Notes: a model not told the origin generated them from the sequence alone. A DNA stretch of 64,000 nucleotides from Auanema rhodensis (GCA_964057225.1 OZ059895.1:17637688-17701687); one strand, 5' to 3'; shown: positions 47,334 to 58,665, counted from the stretch's first letter. Translations and numbers: made by a program.

Positions 47334-47405
47334 GCCTTTATAGCTCAGTGGCAGAGCGTCTGTCTCGTAAACAGAAGGTCGACGGTTCAATCCCGTCTGA
47401 GGGCA
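47334..47405 (+). tRNA. tRNA-Thr (anticodon CGU), unit 1
   Basis: A 72-nt cloverleaf. Acceptor GCCTTTA/TGAGGGC (other copies TGAAGGC), anticodon stem TCTGT/ACAGA with loop CTCGTAA, T stem GACGG/CCGTC. The body is nearly that of tRNA-Thr(UGU), with compensated stem changes. Confidence 0.95.
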
Positions 47406-47525
47406 TATTTTAATCGTTTTATTAAGTTTTCAAAGGTTGTCTACACCCATAACTGGTACGAGACTATTTTGTTCATGATTGCCAGATTCGAATCACGTAT
47501 TTGGAGCATTTAAAGCTTTGTACAA

Positions 47526-47545
47526 GCCTTTATAGCTCAGTGGCA
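47526..47545 (+). pseudogene. 20-nt truncated tRNA-Thr at unit ends
   Basis: The tRNA-Thr(CGU) body stops after the D loop (…AGTGGCA) and is fused to ACCTAACAGACTC. The same junction recurs at 48652, 49586, 50520, 51646, 52772, 54474, 55792, 56918, 57852, 58978, 60296, 61230 and 62355. It marks where the next 934-bp unit begins. Confidence 0.9.
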
Positions 47546-47691
47546 ACCTAACAGACTCTAGATAGATCTTTTGCGAATCCTCGTGAAACAACGTCAAGGC
47601 GGTATTGTGTGAGTCAAGAAGTTGTGAACTTGACCAGAATGTTTTCTACGTGTTGCTTCTCCAAAATATGATCTTCTGAGATGCCAAAACA

Positions 47692-47763
47692 TGCCTCCAG
47701 GCGGGATTGAACCACCGACCTTTGGTTTACAAGACCAACGCTCTGTCACTGAGCTATAGAGGC
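47692..47763 (-). tRNA. tRNA-Thr (UGU), unit 2
   Basis: D loop reads AGTGACA: the conserved G19 is replaced by A, which should weaken the G19-C56 contact. Confidence 0.85.
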
Positions 47764-47947
47764 TTATGAACTATACGAAACATATTTTCATACAAGCGCA
47801 GCTTGTACGGAAACATGAGGTCTCAAGCTAGAGCAAAACTGCATAATTTTTTAAGCTAAATCAAGGCCAAAACGAAAATTCAAATTTGCTTCGCGCAGTC
47901 GACGCTACTATTACTTTACCAGAAGTCAGAGTTTTTTAAAAATTTAA

Positions 47948-48020
47948 CGACCACGGCAGGATTCGAACCTACAATCTTCTGCTCCGTAGGCAGACGCGTT
48001 ATCCATTGCGCCACGCGGCC
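47948..48020 (-). tRNA. tRNA-Arg (ACG), unit 2
   Basis: Standard array version with D loop GCGCAATGG. Confidence 0.95.
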
Positions 48021-48267
48021 ACGTTATTAAGTTTCTTATCGCTATTCAAGACTTGCAGTCCAAGATACATTTATCTTGCCTGGAGAAAAGATGGGCCGTT
48101 TGAATAGGACATAACATTCCATAGGTGAACTGATATTTTCCGAACAGTGTGCATGATTGTGGCAACACTGTGGATTCATCCACCTGTTCATACAAATGCG
48201 TTAATCGATGTTATTCATGATTGCCAGATTCGATACACATATTTGGAGCATTTAAAGCTTTGTACAA

Positions 48268-48339
48268 GCCTTTATAGCTCAGTGGCAGAGCGTCTGTCTC
48301 GTAAACAGAAGGTCGACGGTTCAATCCCGTCTGAAGGCA
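48268..48339 (+). tRNA. tRNA-Thr (CGU), unit 2, subrepeat 1
   Basis: Consensus copy with fully paired acceptor GCCTTTA/TGAAGGC. Confidence 0.95.
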
Positions 48340-48459
48340 TGTTTTTATCGTTTTATTAAGTTTTCAAAGGTTGTCTACACCCATAACTGGTACGAGACTA
48401 TTTTGTTCATGATTGCCAGATTCGAATCATGTATTTGGAGCATTTAAAGCTTTGTACAA

Positions 48460-48531
48460 GCCTTTATAGCTCAGTGGCAGAGCGTCTGTCTCGTAAACAG
48501 AAGGTCGACGGTTCAATCCCGTCTGAAGGCA
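48460..48531 (+). tRNA. tRNA-Thr (CGU), unit 2, subrepeat 2
   Basis: Consensus copy, exactly 192 bp after the previous one. Confidence 0.95.
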
Positions 48532-48817
48532 TGTTTTTATAGTTTTATTAAGTTTTCAAAGGTTGTCTACACCCATAACTGGTACGAGACTATTTTGTTC
48601 ATGATTGCCAGATTCGAATCACGTATTTGGAGCATTCAAAGCTTTGTACAAGCCTTTATAGCTCAGTGGCAACCTAACAGACTCTAGATAGATCTTTTGC
48701 GAATCCTCGTGAAGCAACGTCAAGGCGGTATTGTGTGAGTCAAGAAGTTGTGAACTTGACCAGAATGTTTTCTACGTGTTGCTTCTCCAAAATATGATCT
48801 TCTGAGATGCCAAAACA

Positions 48818-48889
48818 TGCCTCCAGGCGGGATTGAACCACCGACCTTTGGTTTACAAGACCAACGCTCTGCCACTGAGCTATAGAGGC
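48818..48889 (-). tRNA. tRNA-Thr (UGU), unit 3
   Basis: No difference from the unit 1 copy seen. Confidence 0.95.
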
Positions 48890-49073
48890 TTATGAACTAT
48901 ACGAAACATATTTTCATACAAGCGCAGCTTGTACGGAAACATGAGGTCTCAAGCTAGAGCAAAACTGCATAATTTTTTAAGCTAAATCAAGGCCAAAACG
49001 AAAATTCAAATTTGCTTCGCGCAGTCGACGCTACTATTACTTTACCAGAAGTCAGAGTTTTTTAAAAAGTTAA

Positions 49074-49146
49074 CGACCACGGCAGGATTCGAACCTACAA
49101 TCTTCTGCTCCGTAGGCAGACGCGTTATCCATTGCGCCACGCGGCC
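49074..49146 (-). tRNA. tRNA-Arg (ACG), unit 3
   Basis: Standard version; its 3' flank has AAAGTTAA where unit 2 has AAATTTAA. Confidence 0.95.
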
Positions 49147-49393
49147 ACGTTATTAAGTTTCTTGTCGCTATTCAAGACTTGCAGTCCAAGATACATTCAT
49201 CTTGCCTGGAGAAAAGATGGGCCGTTTGAATAGGACATAACATTCCATAGGTGAACTGATATTTTCCGAACAGTGTGCATGATTGTGGCAACACTGTGGA
49301 TTCATCCACCTGTTCATACAAATGCGTTAATCGATGTTATTCATGATTGCCAGATTCGAATCACGTATTTGGAGCATTTAAAGCTTTGTACAA

Positions 49394-49465
49394 GCCTTTA
49401 TAGCTCAGTGGCAGAGCGTCTGTCTCGTAAACAGAAGGTCGACGGTTCAATCCCGTCTGAAGGCA
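49394..49465 (+). tRNA. tRNA-Thr (CGU), unit 3
   Basis: Consensus; the only full copy in this unit. Confidence 0.95.
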
Positions 49466-49751
49466 TGTTTTTATAGTTTTATTAAGTTTTCAAAGGTTGT
49501 CTACACCCATAACTGGTACGAGACTATTTTGTTCATGATTGCCAGATTCGAATCACGTATTTGGAGCATTCAAAGCTTTGTACAAGCCTTTATAGCTCAG
49601 TGGCAACCTAACAGACTCTAGATAGATCTTTTGCGAATCCTCGTGAAGCAACGTCAAGGCGGTATTGTGTGAGTCAAGAAGTTGTGAACTTGACCAGAAT
49701 GTTTTCTACGTGTTGCTTCTCCAAAATATGATCTTCTGAGATGCCAAAACA

Positions 49752-49823
49752 TGCCTCCAGGCGGGATTGAACCACCGACCTTTGGTTTACAAGACCAACG
49801 CTCTGCCACTGAGCTATAGAGGC
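49752..49823 (-). tRNA. tRNA-Thr (UGU), unit 4
   Basis: Consensus copy. Confidence 0.95.
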
Positions 49824-50007
49824 TTATGAACTATACGAAACATATTTTCATACAAGCGCAGCTTGTACGGAAACATGAGGTCTCAAGCTAAAGCAAAACT
49901 GCATAATTTTTTAAGCTAAATCAAGGCCAAAACGAAAATTCAAATTTGCTTCGCGCAGTCGACGCTACTATTACTTTACCAGAAGTCAGAGTTTTTTAAA
50001 AAGTTAA

Positions 50008-50080
50008 CGACCACGGCAGGATTCGAACCTACAATCTTCTGCTCCGTAGGCAGACGCGTTATCCATTGCGCCACGCGGCC
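50008..50080 (-). tRNA. tRNA-Arg (ACG), unit 4
   Basis: Consensus, with the AAAGTTAA flank type. Confidence 0.95.
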
Positions 50081-50327
50081 ACGTTATTAAGTTTCTTGTC
50101 GCTATTCAAGACTTGCAGTCCAAGATACATTCATCTTGCCTGGAGAAAAGATGGGCCGTTTGAATAGGACATAACATTCCATAGGTGAACTGATATTTTC
50201 CGAACAGTGTGCATGATTGTGGCAACACTGTGGATTCATCCACCTGTTCATACAAATGCGTTAATCGATGTTATTCATGATTGCCAGATTCGAATCACGT
50301 ATTTGGAGCATTTAAAGCTTTGTACAA

Positions 50328-50399
50328 GCCTTTATAGCTCAGTGGCAGAGCGTCTGTCTCGTAAACAGAAGGTCGACGGTTCAATCCCGTCTGAAGGCA
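50328..50399 (+). tRNA. tRNA-Thr (CGU), unit 4
   Basis: Consensus; single full copy in this unit. Confidence 0.95.
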
Positions 50400-50685
50400 T
50401 GTTTTTATAGTTTTATTAAGTTTTCAAAGGTTGTCTACACCCATAACTGGTACGAGACTATTTTGTTCATGATTGCCAGATTCGAATCACGTATTTGGAG
50501 CATTCAAAGCTTTGTACAAGCCTTTATAGCTCAGTGGCAACCTAACAGACTCTAGATAGATCTTTTGCGAATCCTCGTGAAGCAACGTCAAGGCGGTATT
50601 GTGTGAGTCAAGAAGTTGTGAACTTGACCAGAATGTTTTCTACGTGTTGCTTCTCCAAAATATGATCTTCTGAGATGCCAAAACA

Positions 50686-50757
50686 TGCCTCCAGGCGGGA
50701 TTGAACCACCGACCTTTGGTTTACAAGACCAACGCTCTGCCACTGAGCTATAGAGGC
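50686..50757 (-). tRNA. tRNA-Thr (UGU), unit 5
   Basis: Consensus copy. Confidence 0.95.
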
Positions 50758-50941
50758 TTATGAACTATACGAAACATATTTTCATACAAGCGCAGCTTGT
50801 ACGGAAACATGAGGTCTCAAGCTAGAGCAAAACTGCATAATTTTTTAAGCTAAATCAAGGCCAAAACGAAAATTCAAATTTGCTTCGCGCAGTCGACGCT
50901 ACTATTACTTTACCAGAAGTCAGAGTTTTTTAAAAATTTAA

Positions 50942-51014
50942 CGACCACGGCAGGATTCGAACCTACAATCTTCTGCTCCGTAGGCAGACGCGTTATCCAT
51001 TGCGCCACGCGGCC
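50942..51014 (-). tRNA. tRNA-Arg (ACG), unit 5
   Basis: Consensus, AAATTTAA flank type. Confidence 0.95.
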
Positions 51015-51261
51015 ACGTTATTAAGTTTCTTATCGCTATTCAAGACTTGCAGTCCAAGATACATTTATCTTGCCTGGAGAAAAGATGGGCCGTTTGAATA
51101 GGACATAACATTCCATAGGTGAACTGATATTTTCCGAACAGTGTGCATGATTGTGGCAACACTGTGGATTCATCCACCTGTTCATACAAATGCGTTAATC
51201 GATGTTATTCATGATTGCCAGATTCGATACACATATTTGGAGCATTTAAAGCTTTGTACAA

Positions 51262-51333
51262 GCCTTTATAGCTCAGTGACAGAGCGTCTGTCTCGTAAAC
51301 AGAAGGTCGACGGTTCAATCCCGTCTGAAGGCA
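51262..51333 (+). tRNA. tRNA-Thr (CGU), unit 5, subrepeat 1 (G19A)
   Basis: D loop AGTGACA instead of AGTGGCA, losing G19. The same variant marks the copies at 56534 and 58594. Confidence 0.8.
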
Positions 51334-51453
51334 TGTTTTTATCGTTTTATTAAGTTTTCAAAGGTTGTCTACACCCATAACTGGTACGAGACTATTTTGT
51401 TCATGATTGCCAGATTCGAATCACGTATTTGGAGCATTTAAAGCTTTGTACAA

Positions 51454-51525
51454 GCCTTTATAGCTCAGTGGCAGAGCGTCTGTCTCGTAAACAGAAGGTC
51501 GACGGTTCAATCCCGTCTGAAGGCA
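51454..51525 (+). tRNA. tRNA-Thr (CGU), unit 5, subrepeat 2
   Basis: Consensus copy. Confidence 0.95.
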
Positions 51526-51811
51526 TGTTTTTATAGTTTTATTAAGTTTTCATAAGTTGTCTACACCCAAAAAAGGTACGAGACTATTTTGTTCATGATT
51601 GCCAGATTTGAATCACGTATTTGGAGCATTCAAAGCTTTGTACAAGCCTTTATAGCTCAGTGGCAACCTAACAGACTCTAGATAGATCTTTTGCGAATCC
51701 TCGTGAAGCAACGTCAAGGCGGTATTGTGTGAGTCAAGAAGTTGTGAACTTGACCAGAATGTTTTCTACGTGTTGCTTCTCCAAAATATGATCTTCTGAG
51801 ATGCCAAAACA

Positions 51812-51883
51812 TGCCTCCAGGCGGGATTGAACCACCGACCTTTGGTTTACAAGACCAACGCTCTGCCACTGAGCTATAGAGGC
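51812..51883 (-). tRNA. tRNA-Thr (UGU), unit 6
   Basis: Consensus copy. Confidence 0.95.
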
Positions 51884-52067
51884 TTATGAACTATACGAAA
51901 CATATTTTCATACAAGCGCAGCTTGTACGGAAACATGAGGTCTCAAGCTAGAGCAAAACTGCATAATTTTTTAAGCTAAATCAAGGCCAAAACGAAAATT
52001 CAAATTTGCTTCGCGCAGTCGACGCTACTATTACTTTACCAGAAGTCAGAGTTTTTTAAAAATTTAA

Positions 52068-52140
52068 CGACCACGGCAGGATTCGAACCTACAATCTTCT
52101 GCTCCGTAGGCAGACGCGTTATCCATTGCGCCACGCGGCC
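52068..52140 (-). tRNA. tRNA-Arg (ACG), unit 6
   Basis: Consensus copy. Confidence 0.95.
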
Positions 52141-52387
52141 ACGTTATTAGGTTTCTTATCGCTATTCAAGACTTGCAGTCCAAGATACATTCATCTTGCC
52201 TGGAGAAAAGATGGGCCGTATGAATAGGACATAACATTCCATAGGTGAACTGATATTTTCCGAACAGTGTGCATGATTGTGGCAACACTGTGGATTCATC
52301 CACCTGTTCATACAAATGCGTTAATCGATGTTATTCATGATTGCCAGATTCGAATCACATATTTGGAGCATTTAAAGCTTTGTACAA

Positions 52388-52459
52388 GCCTTTATAGCTC
52401 AGTGGCAGAGCGTCTGTCTCGTAAACAGAAGGTCGACGGTTCAATCCCGTCTGAAGGCA
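52388..52459 (+). tRNA. tRNA-Thr (CGU), unit 6, subrepeat 1
   Basis: Consensus copy. Confidence 0.95.
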
Positions 52460-52579
52460 TGTTTTTATCGTTTTATTAAGTTTTCATAAGTTGTCTACAC
52501 CCAAAAAAGGTACGAGACTATTTTGTTCATGATTGCCAGATTCGAATCACGTATTTGGAGCATTTAAAGCTTTGTACAA

Positions 52580-52651
52580 GCCTTTATAGCTCAGTGGCAG
52601 AGCGTCTGTCTCGTAAACAGAAGGTCGACGGTTCAATCCCGTCTGAAGGCA
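52580..52651 (+). tRNA. tRNA-Thr (CGU), unit 6, subrepeat 2
   Basis: Consensus copy. Confidence 0.95.
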
Positions 52652-52937
52652 TGTTTTTATAGTTTTATTAAGTTTTCATAAGTTGTCTACACCCAAAAAA
52701 GGTACGAGACTATTTTGTTCATGATTGCCAGATTTGAATCACGTATTTGGAGCATTCAAAGCTTTGTACAAGCCTTTATAGCTCAGTGGCAACCTAACAG
52801 ACTCTAGATAGATCTTTTGCGAATCCTCGTGAAGCAACGTCAAGGCGGTATTGTGTGAGTCAAGAAGTTGTGAACTTGACCAGAATGTTTTCTACGTGTT
52901 GCTTCTCCAAAATATGATCTTCTGAGATGCCAAAACA

Positions 52938-53009
52938 TGCCTCCAGGCGGGATTGAACCACCGACCTTTGGTTTACAAGACCAACGCTCTGCCACTGAGC
53001 TATAGAGGC
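52938..53009 (-). tRNA. tRNA-Thr (UGU), unit 7
   Basis: Consensus copy. Confidence 0.95.
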
Positions 53010-53193
53010 TTATGAACTATACGAAACATATTTTCATACAAGCGCAGCTTGTACGGAAACATGAGGTCTCAAGCTAAAGCAAAACTGCATAATTTTTTAA
53101 GCTAAATCAAGGCCAAAACGAAAATTCAAATTTGCTTCGCGCAGTCGACGCTACTATTACTTTACCAGAAGTCAGAGTTTTTTAAAAAGTTAA

Positions 53194-53266
53194 CGACCAC
53201 GGCAGGATTCGAACCTACAATCTTCTGCTCCGTAGGCAGACGCGTTATCCATTGCGCCACGCGGCC
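53194..53266 (-). tRNA. tRNA-Arg (ACG), unit 7
   Basis: Consensus, AAAGTTAA flank type. Confidence 0.95.
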
Positions 53267-53513
53267 ACGTTATTAAGTTTCTTGTCGCTATTCAAGACTT
53301 GCAGTCCAAGATACATTCATCTTGCCTGGAGAAAAGATGGGCCGTTTGAATAGGACATAACATTCCATAGGTGAACTGATATTTTCCGAACAGTGTGCAT
53401 GATTGTGGCAACACTGTGGATTCATCCACCTGTTCATACAAATGCGTTAATCGATGTTATTCATGATTGCCAGATTCGAATCACGTATTTGGAGCATTTA
53501 AAGCTTTGTACAA

Positions 53514-53585
53514 GCCTTTATAGCTCAGTGGCAGAGCGTCTGTCTCGTAAACAGAAGGTCGACGGTTCAATCCCGTCTGAAGGCA
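53514..53585 (+). tRNA. tRNA-Thr (CGU), unit 7, subrepeat 1
   Basis: First of five tandem 192-bp subrepeats, the longest complete run in the window. Confidence 0.95.
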
Positions 53586-53705
53586 TGTTTTTATCGTTTT
53601 ATTAAGTTTTCATAAGTTGTCTACACCCATAAAAAGTACGAGCCTATTTTGTTCATGATTGCCAGATTCGAATCACGTATTTGGAGCATTTAAAGCTTTG
53701 TACAA

Positions 53706-53777
53706 GCCTTTATAGCTCAGTGGCAGAGCGTCTGTCTCGTAAACAGAAGGTCGACGGTTCAATCCCGTCTGAAGGCA
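53706..53777 (+). tRNA. tRNA-Thr (CGU), unit 7, subrepeat 2
   Basis: Consensus; upstream spacer has the AAAAAGTACGAGCC variant shared with the copy at 63673. Confidence 0.95.
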
Positions 53778-53897
53778 TGTTTTTATCGTTTTATTAAGTT
53801 TTCATAAGTTGTCTACACCCATAAAAGGTACGAGACTATTTTGTTCATGATTGCCAGATTCGAATCACGTATTTGGAGCATTTAAAGCTTTGTACAA

Positions 53898-53969
53898 GCC
53901 TTTATAGCTCAGTGGCAGAGCGTCTGTCTCGTAAACAGAAGGTCGACGGTTCAATCCCGTCTGAAGGCA
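53898..53969 (+). tRNA. tRNA-Thr (CGU), unit 7, subrepeat 3
   Basis: Consensus copy. Confidence 0.95.
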
Positions 53970-54089
53970 TGTTTTTATAGTTTTATTAAGTTTTCATAAG
54001 TTGTCTACACCCAAAAAAGGTACGAGACTATTTTGTTCATAATTGCCAGATTCGAATCACGTATTTGGAGCATTTAAAGCTTTGTACAA

Positions 54090-54161
54090 GCCTTTATAGC
54101 TCAGTGGCAGAGCGTCTGTCTCGTAAACAGAAGGTCGACGGTTCAGTCCCGTCTGAAGGCA
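54090..54161 (+). tRNA. tRNA-Thr (CGU), unit 7, subrepeat 4 (A58G)
   Basis: T loop TTCAGTC instead of TTCAATC: the conserved A58, also part of the B box, is changed. Shared with 63673. Confidence 0.8.
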
Positions 54162-54281
54162 TGTTTTTATCGTTTTATTAAGTTTTCAAAGGTTGTCTAC
54201 ACCCATAACTGGTACGAGACTATTTTGTTCATGATTGCCAGATTCGAATCACGTATTTGGAGCATTAAAAGCTTTGTACAA

Positions 54282-54353
54282 GCCTTTATAGCTCAGTGGC
54301 AGAGCGTCTGTCTCGTAAACAGAAGGTCGACGGTTCAATCCCGTCTGAAGGCA
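54282..54353 (+). tRNA. tRNA-Thr (CGU), unit 7, subrepeat 5
   Basis: Consensus tRNA; upstream GCATTAAAAGC variant shared with 63865. Confidence 0.95.
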
Positions 54354-54639
54354 TGTTTTTATAGTTTTATTAAGTTTTCATAAGTTGTCTACACCCAAAA
54401 AAGGTACGAGACTATTTTGTTCATGATTGCCAGATTTGAATCACGTATTTGGAGCATTCAAAGCTTTGTACAAGCCTTTATAGCTCAGTGGCAACCTAAC
54501 AGACTCTAGATAGATCTTTTGCGAATCCTCGTGAAGCAACGTCAAGGCGGTATTGTGTGAGTCAAGAAGTTGTGAACTTGACCAGAATGTTTTCTACGTG
54601 TTGCTTCTCCAAAATATGATCTTCTGAGATGCCAAAACA

Positions 54640-54711
54640 TGCCTCCAGGCGGGATTGAACCACCGACCTTTGGTTTACAAGACCAACGCTCTGCCACTGA
54701 GCTATAGAGGC
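54640..54711 (-). tRNA. tRNA-Thr (UGU), unit 8
   Basis: Consensus copy. Confidence 0.95.
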
Positions 54712-54895
54712 TTATGAACTATACGAAACATATTTTCATACAAGCGCAGCTTGTACGGAAACATGAGGTCTCAAGCTAGAGCAAAACTGCATAATTTTTT
54801 AAGCTAAATCAAGGCCAAAACGAAAATTCAAATTTGCTTCGCGCAGTCGACGCTACTATTACTTTACCAGAAGTCAGAGTTTTTTAAAAATTTAA

Positions 54896-54968
54896 CGACC
54901 ACGGCAGGATTCGAACCTACAATCTTCTGCTCCGTAGGCAGACGCGTTATCCATTGCGCCACGCGGCC
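54896..54968 (-). tRNA. tRNA-Arg (ACG), unit 8
   Basis: Consensus; 5' flank has the AACATACATT variant shared with unit 12. Confidence 0.95.
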
Positions 54969-55215
54969 ACGTTATTAAGTTTCTTATCGCTATTCAAGAC
55001 TTGCAGTCCAACATACATTCATCTTGCCTGGAGAAAAGATGGGCCGTTTGAATAGGACATAACATTCCATAGGTGAACTGATATTTTCCGAACAGTGTGC
55101 ATGATTGTGGCAACACTGTGGATTCATCCACCTGTTCATACAAATGCGTTAATCGATGTTATTCATGATTGCCAGATTCGAATCACATATTTGGAGCATT
55201 TAAAGCTTTGTACAA

Positions 55216-55287
55216 GCCTTTATAGCTCAGTGGCAGAGCGTCTGTCTCGTAAACAGAAGGTCGACGGTTCAATCCCGTCTGAAGGCA
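55216..55287 (+). tRNA. tRNA-Thr (CGU), unit 8, subrepeat 1
   Basis: Consensus copy. Confidence 0.95.
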
Positions 55288-55407
55288 TGTTTTTATCGTT
55301 TTATTAAGTTTTCAAAGGTTGTCTACACCCATAACTGGTACGAGACTATTTTGTTCATGATTGCCAGATTCGAATCACGTATTTGGAGCATTTAAAGCTT
55401 TGTACAA

Positions 55408-55479
55408 GCCTTTATAGCTCAGTGGCAGAGCGTCTGTCTCGTAAACAATAGGTCGACGGTTCAATCCCGTCTGAAGGCA
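55408..55479 (+). pseudogene. tRNA-Thr (CGU), unit 8, broken anticodon stem
   Basis: The anticodon stem 3' strand reads ACAAT instead of ACAGA, giving two mismatches at the base of the stem. The same change occurs at 59912. Confidence 0.65.
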
Positions 55480-55599
55480 TGTTTTTATCGTTTTATTAAG
55501 TTTTCATAAGTTGTCTACACCCATAAAAGGTACGAGACTATTTTGTTCATGATTGCCAGATTCGAATCACGTATTTGGAGCATTTAAAGCTTTGTACAA

Positions 55600-55671
55600 G
55601 CCTTCATAGCTCAGTGGCAGAGCGTCTGTCTCGTAAACAGAAGGTCGACGGTTCAATCCCGTCTGAAGGCA
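55600..55671 (+). tRNA. tRNA-Thr (CGU), unit 8, subrepeat 3
   Basis: Acceptor GCCTTCA: a T-to-C change turns the sixth pair from U-G into C-G, so folding is kept or improved. Shared with 60104. Confidence 0.93.
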
Positions 55672-55957
55672 TGTTTTTATAGTTTTATTAAGTTTTCAAA
55701 GGTTGTCTACACCCATAACTGGTACGAGACTATTTTGTTCATGATTGCCAGATTCGAATCACGTATTTGGAGCATTCAAAGCTTTGTACAAGCCTTTATA
55801 GCTCAGTGGCAACCTAACAGACTCTAGATAGATCTTTTGCGAATCCTCGTGAAACAACGTCAAGGCGGTATTGTGTGAGTCAAGAAGTTGTGAACTTGAC
55901 CAGAATGTTTTCTACGTGTTGCTTCTCCAAAATATGATCTTCTGAGATGCCAAAACA

Positions 55958-56029
55958 TGCCTCCAGGCGGGATTGAACCACCGACCTTTGGTTTACAAGA
56001 CCAACGCTCTGCCACTGAGCTATAGAGGC
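55958..56029 (-). tRNA. tRNA-Thr (UGU), unit 9
   Basis: Consensus copy. Confidence 0.95.
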
Positions 56030-56213
56030 TTATGAACTATACGAAACATATTTTCATACAAGCGCAGCTTGTACGGAAACATGAGGTCTCAAGCTAGAGC
56101 AAAACTGCATAATTTTTAAAGCTAAATCAAGGCCAAAACGAAAATTCAAATTTGCTTCGCGCAGTCGACGCTACTATTACTTTACCAGAAGTCAGAGTTT
56201 TTTAAAAATTTAA

Positions 56214-56286
56214 CGACCACGGCAGGATTCGAACCTACAATCTTCTGCTCCGTAGGCAGACGCGTTATCCATTGCGCCACGCGGCC
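56214..56286 (-). tRNA. tRNA-Arg (ACG), unit 9
   Basis: Consensus copy. Confidence 0.95.
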
Positions 56287-56533
56287 ACGTTATTAAGTTT
56301 CTTATCGCTATTCAAGACTTGCAGTCCAAGATACATTTATCTTGCCTGGAGAAAAGATGGGCCGTTTGAATAGGACATAACATTCCATAGGTGAACTGAT
56401 ATTTTCCGAACAGTGTGCATGATTGTGGCAACACTGTGGATTCATCCACCTGTTCATACAAATGCGTTAATCGATGTTATTCATGATTGCCAGATTCGAT
56501 ACACATATTTGGAGCATTTAAAGCTTTGTACAA

Positions 56534-56605
56534 GCCTTTATAGCTCAGTGACAGAGCGTCTGTCTCGTAAACAGAAGGTCGACGGTTCAATCCCGTCTGA
56601 AGGCA
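56534..56605 (+). tRNA. tRNA-Thr (CGU), unit 9, subrepeat 1 (G19A)
   Basis: D loop AGTGACA, as at 51262. Confidence 0.8.
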
Positions 56606-56725
56606 TGTTTTTATCGTTTTATTAAGTTTTCAAAGGTTGTCTACACCCATAACTGGTACGAGACTATTTTGTTCATGATTGCCAGATTCGAATCACGTAT
56701 TTGGAGCATTTAAAGCTTTGTACAA

Positions 56726-56797
56726 GCCTTTATAGCTCAGTGGCAGAGCGTCTGTCTCGTAAACAGAAGGTCGACGGTTCAATCCCGTCTGAAGGCA
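56726..56797 (+). tRNA. tRNA-Thr (CGU), unit 9, subrepeat 2
   Basis: Consensus copy. Confidence 0.95.
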
Positions 56798-57083
56798 TGT
56801 TTTTATAGTTTTATTAAGTTTTCATAAGTTGTCTACACCCAAAAAAGGTACGAGACTATTTTGTTCATGATTGCCAGATTTGAATCACGTATTTGGAGCA
56901 TTCAAAGCTTTGTACAAGCCTTTATAGCTCAGTGGCAACCTAACAGACTCTAGATAGATCTTTTGCGAATCCTCGTGAAGCAACGTCAAGGCGGTATTGT
57001 GTGAGTCAAGAAGTTGTGAACTTGACCAGAATGTTTTCTACGTGTTGCTTCTCCAAAATATGATCTTCTGAGATGCCAAAACA

Positions 57084-57155
57084 TGCCTCCAGGCGGGATT
57101 GAACCACCGACCTTTGGTTTACAAGACCAACGCTCTGCCACTGAGCTATAGAGGC
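57084..57155 (-). tRNA. tRNA-Thr (UGU), unit 10
   Basis: Consensus copy. Confidence 0.95.
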
Positions 57156-57339
57156 TTATGAACTATACGAAACATATTTTCATACAAGCGCAGCTTGTAC
57201 GGAAACATGAGGTCTCAAGCTAAAGCAAAACTGCATAATTTTTTAAGCTAAATCAAGGCCAAAACGAAAATTCAAATTTGCTTCGCGCAGTCGACGCTAC
57301 TATTACTTTACCAGAAGTCAGAGTTTTTTAAAAAGTTAA

Positions 57340-57412
57340 CGACCACGGCAGGATTCGAACCTACAATCTTCTGCTCCGTAGGCAGACGCGTTATCCATTG
57401 CGCCACGCGGCC
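57340..57412 (-). tRNA. tRNA-Arg (ACG), unit 10
   Basis: Consensus, AAAGTTAA flank type. Confidence 0.95.
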
Positions 57413-57659
57413 ACGTTATTAAGTTTCTTGTCGCTATTCAAGACTTGCAGTCCAAGATACATTCATCTTGCCTGGAGAAAAGATGGGCCGTTTGAATAGG
57501 ACATAACATTCCATAGGTGAACTGATATTTTCCGAACAGTGTGCATGATTGTGGCAACACTGTGGATTCATCCACCTGTTCATACAAATGCGTTAATCGA
57601 TGTTATTCATGATTGCCAGATTCGAATCACGTATTTGGAGCATTTAAAGCTTTGTACAA

Positions 57660-57731
57660 GCCTTTATAGCTCAGTGGCAGAGCGTCTGTCTCGTAAACAG
57701 AAGGTCGACGGTTCAATCCCGTCTGAAGGCA
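57660..57731 (+). tRNA. tRNA-Thr (CGU), unit 10
   Basis: Consensus; single full copy in this unit. Confidence 0.95.
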
Positions 57732-58017
57732 TGTTTTTATAGTTTTATTAAGTTTTCAAAGGTTGTCTACACCCATAACTGGTACGAGACTATTTTGTTC
57801 ATGATTGCCAGATTCGAATCACGTATTTGGAGCATTCAAAGCTTTGTACAAGCCTTTATAGCTCAGTGGCAACCTAACAGACTCTAGATAGATCTTTTGC
57901 GAATCCTCGTGAAGCAACGTCAAGGCGGTATTGTGTGAGTCAAGAAGTTGTGAACTTGACCAGAATGTTTTCTACGTGTTGCTTCTCCAAAATATGATCT
58001 TCTGAGATGCCAAAACA

Positions 58018-58089
58018 TGCCTCCAGGCGGGATTGAACCACCGACCTTTGGTTTACAAGACCAACGCTCTGCCACTGAGCTATAGAGGC
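58018..58089 (-). tRNA. tRNA-Thr (UGU), unit 11
   Basis: Consensus copy. Confidence 0.95.
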
Positions 58090-58273
58090 TTATGAACTAT
58101 ACGAAACATATTTTCATACAAGCGCAGCTTGTACGGAAACATGAGGTCTCAAGCTAGAGCAAAACTGCATAATTTTTTAAGCTAAATCAAGGCCAAAACG
58201 AAAATTCAAATTTGCTTCGCGCAGTCGACGCTACTATTACTTTACCAGAAGTCAGAGTTTTTTAAAAATTTAA

Positions 58274-58346
58274 CGACCACGGCAGGATTCGAACCTACAA
58301 TCTTCTGCTCCGTAGGCAGACGCGTTATCCATTGCGCCACGCGGCC
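58274..58346 (-). tRNA. tRNA-Arg (ACG), unit 11
   Basis: Consensus copy. Confidence 0.95.
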
Positions 58347-58593
58347 ACGTTATTAAGTTTCTTATCGCTATTCAAGACTTGCAGTCCAAGATACATTTAT
58401 CTTGCCTGGAGAAAAGATGGGCCGTTTGAATAGGACATAACATTCCATAGGTGAACTGATATTTTCCGAACAGTGTGCATGATTGTGGCAACACTGTGGA
58501 TTCATCCACCTGTTCATACAAATGCGTTAATCGATGTTATTCATGATTGCCAGATTCGATACACATATTTGGAGCATTTAAAGCTTTGTACAA

Positions 58594-58665
58594 GCCTTTA
58601 TAGCTCAGTGACAGAGCGTCTGTCTCGTAAACAGAAGGTCGACGGTTCAATCCCGTCTGAAGGCA
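58594..58665 (+). tRNA. tRNA-Thr (CGU), unit 11, subrepeat 1 (G19A)
   Basis: D loop AGTGACA, third occurrence of this variant. Confidence 0.8.
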
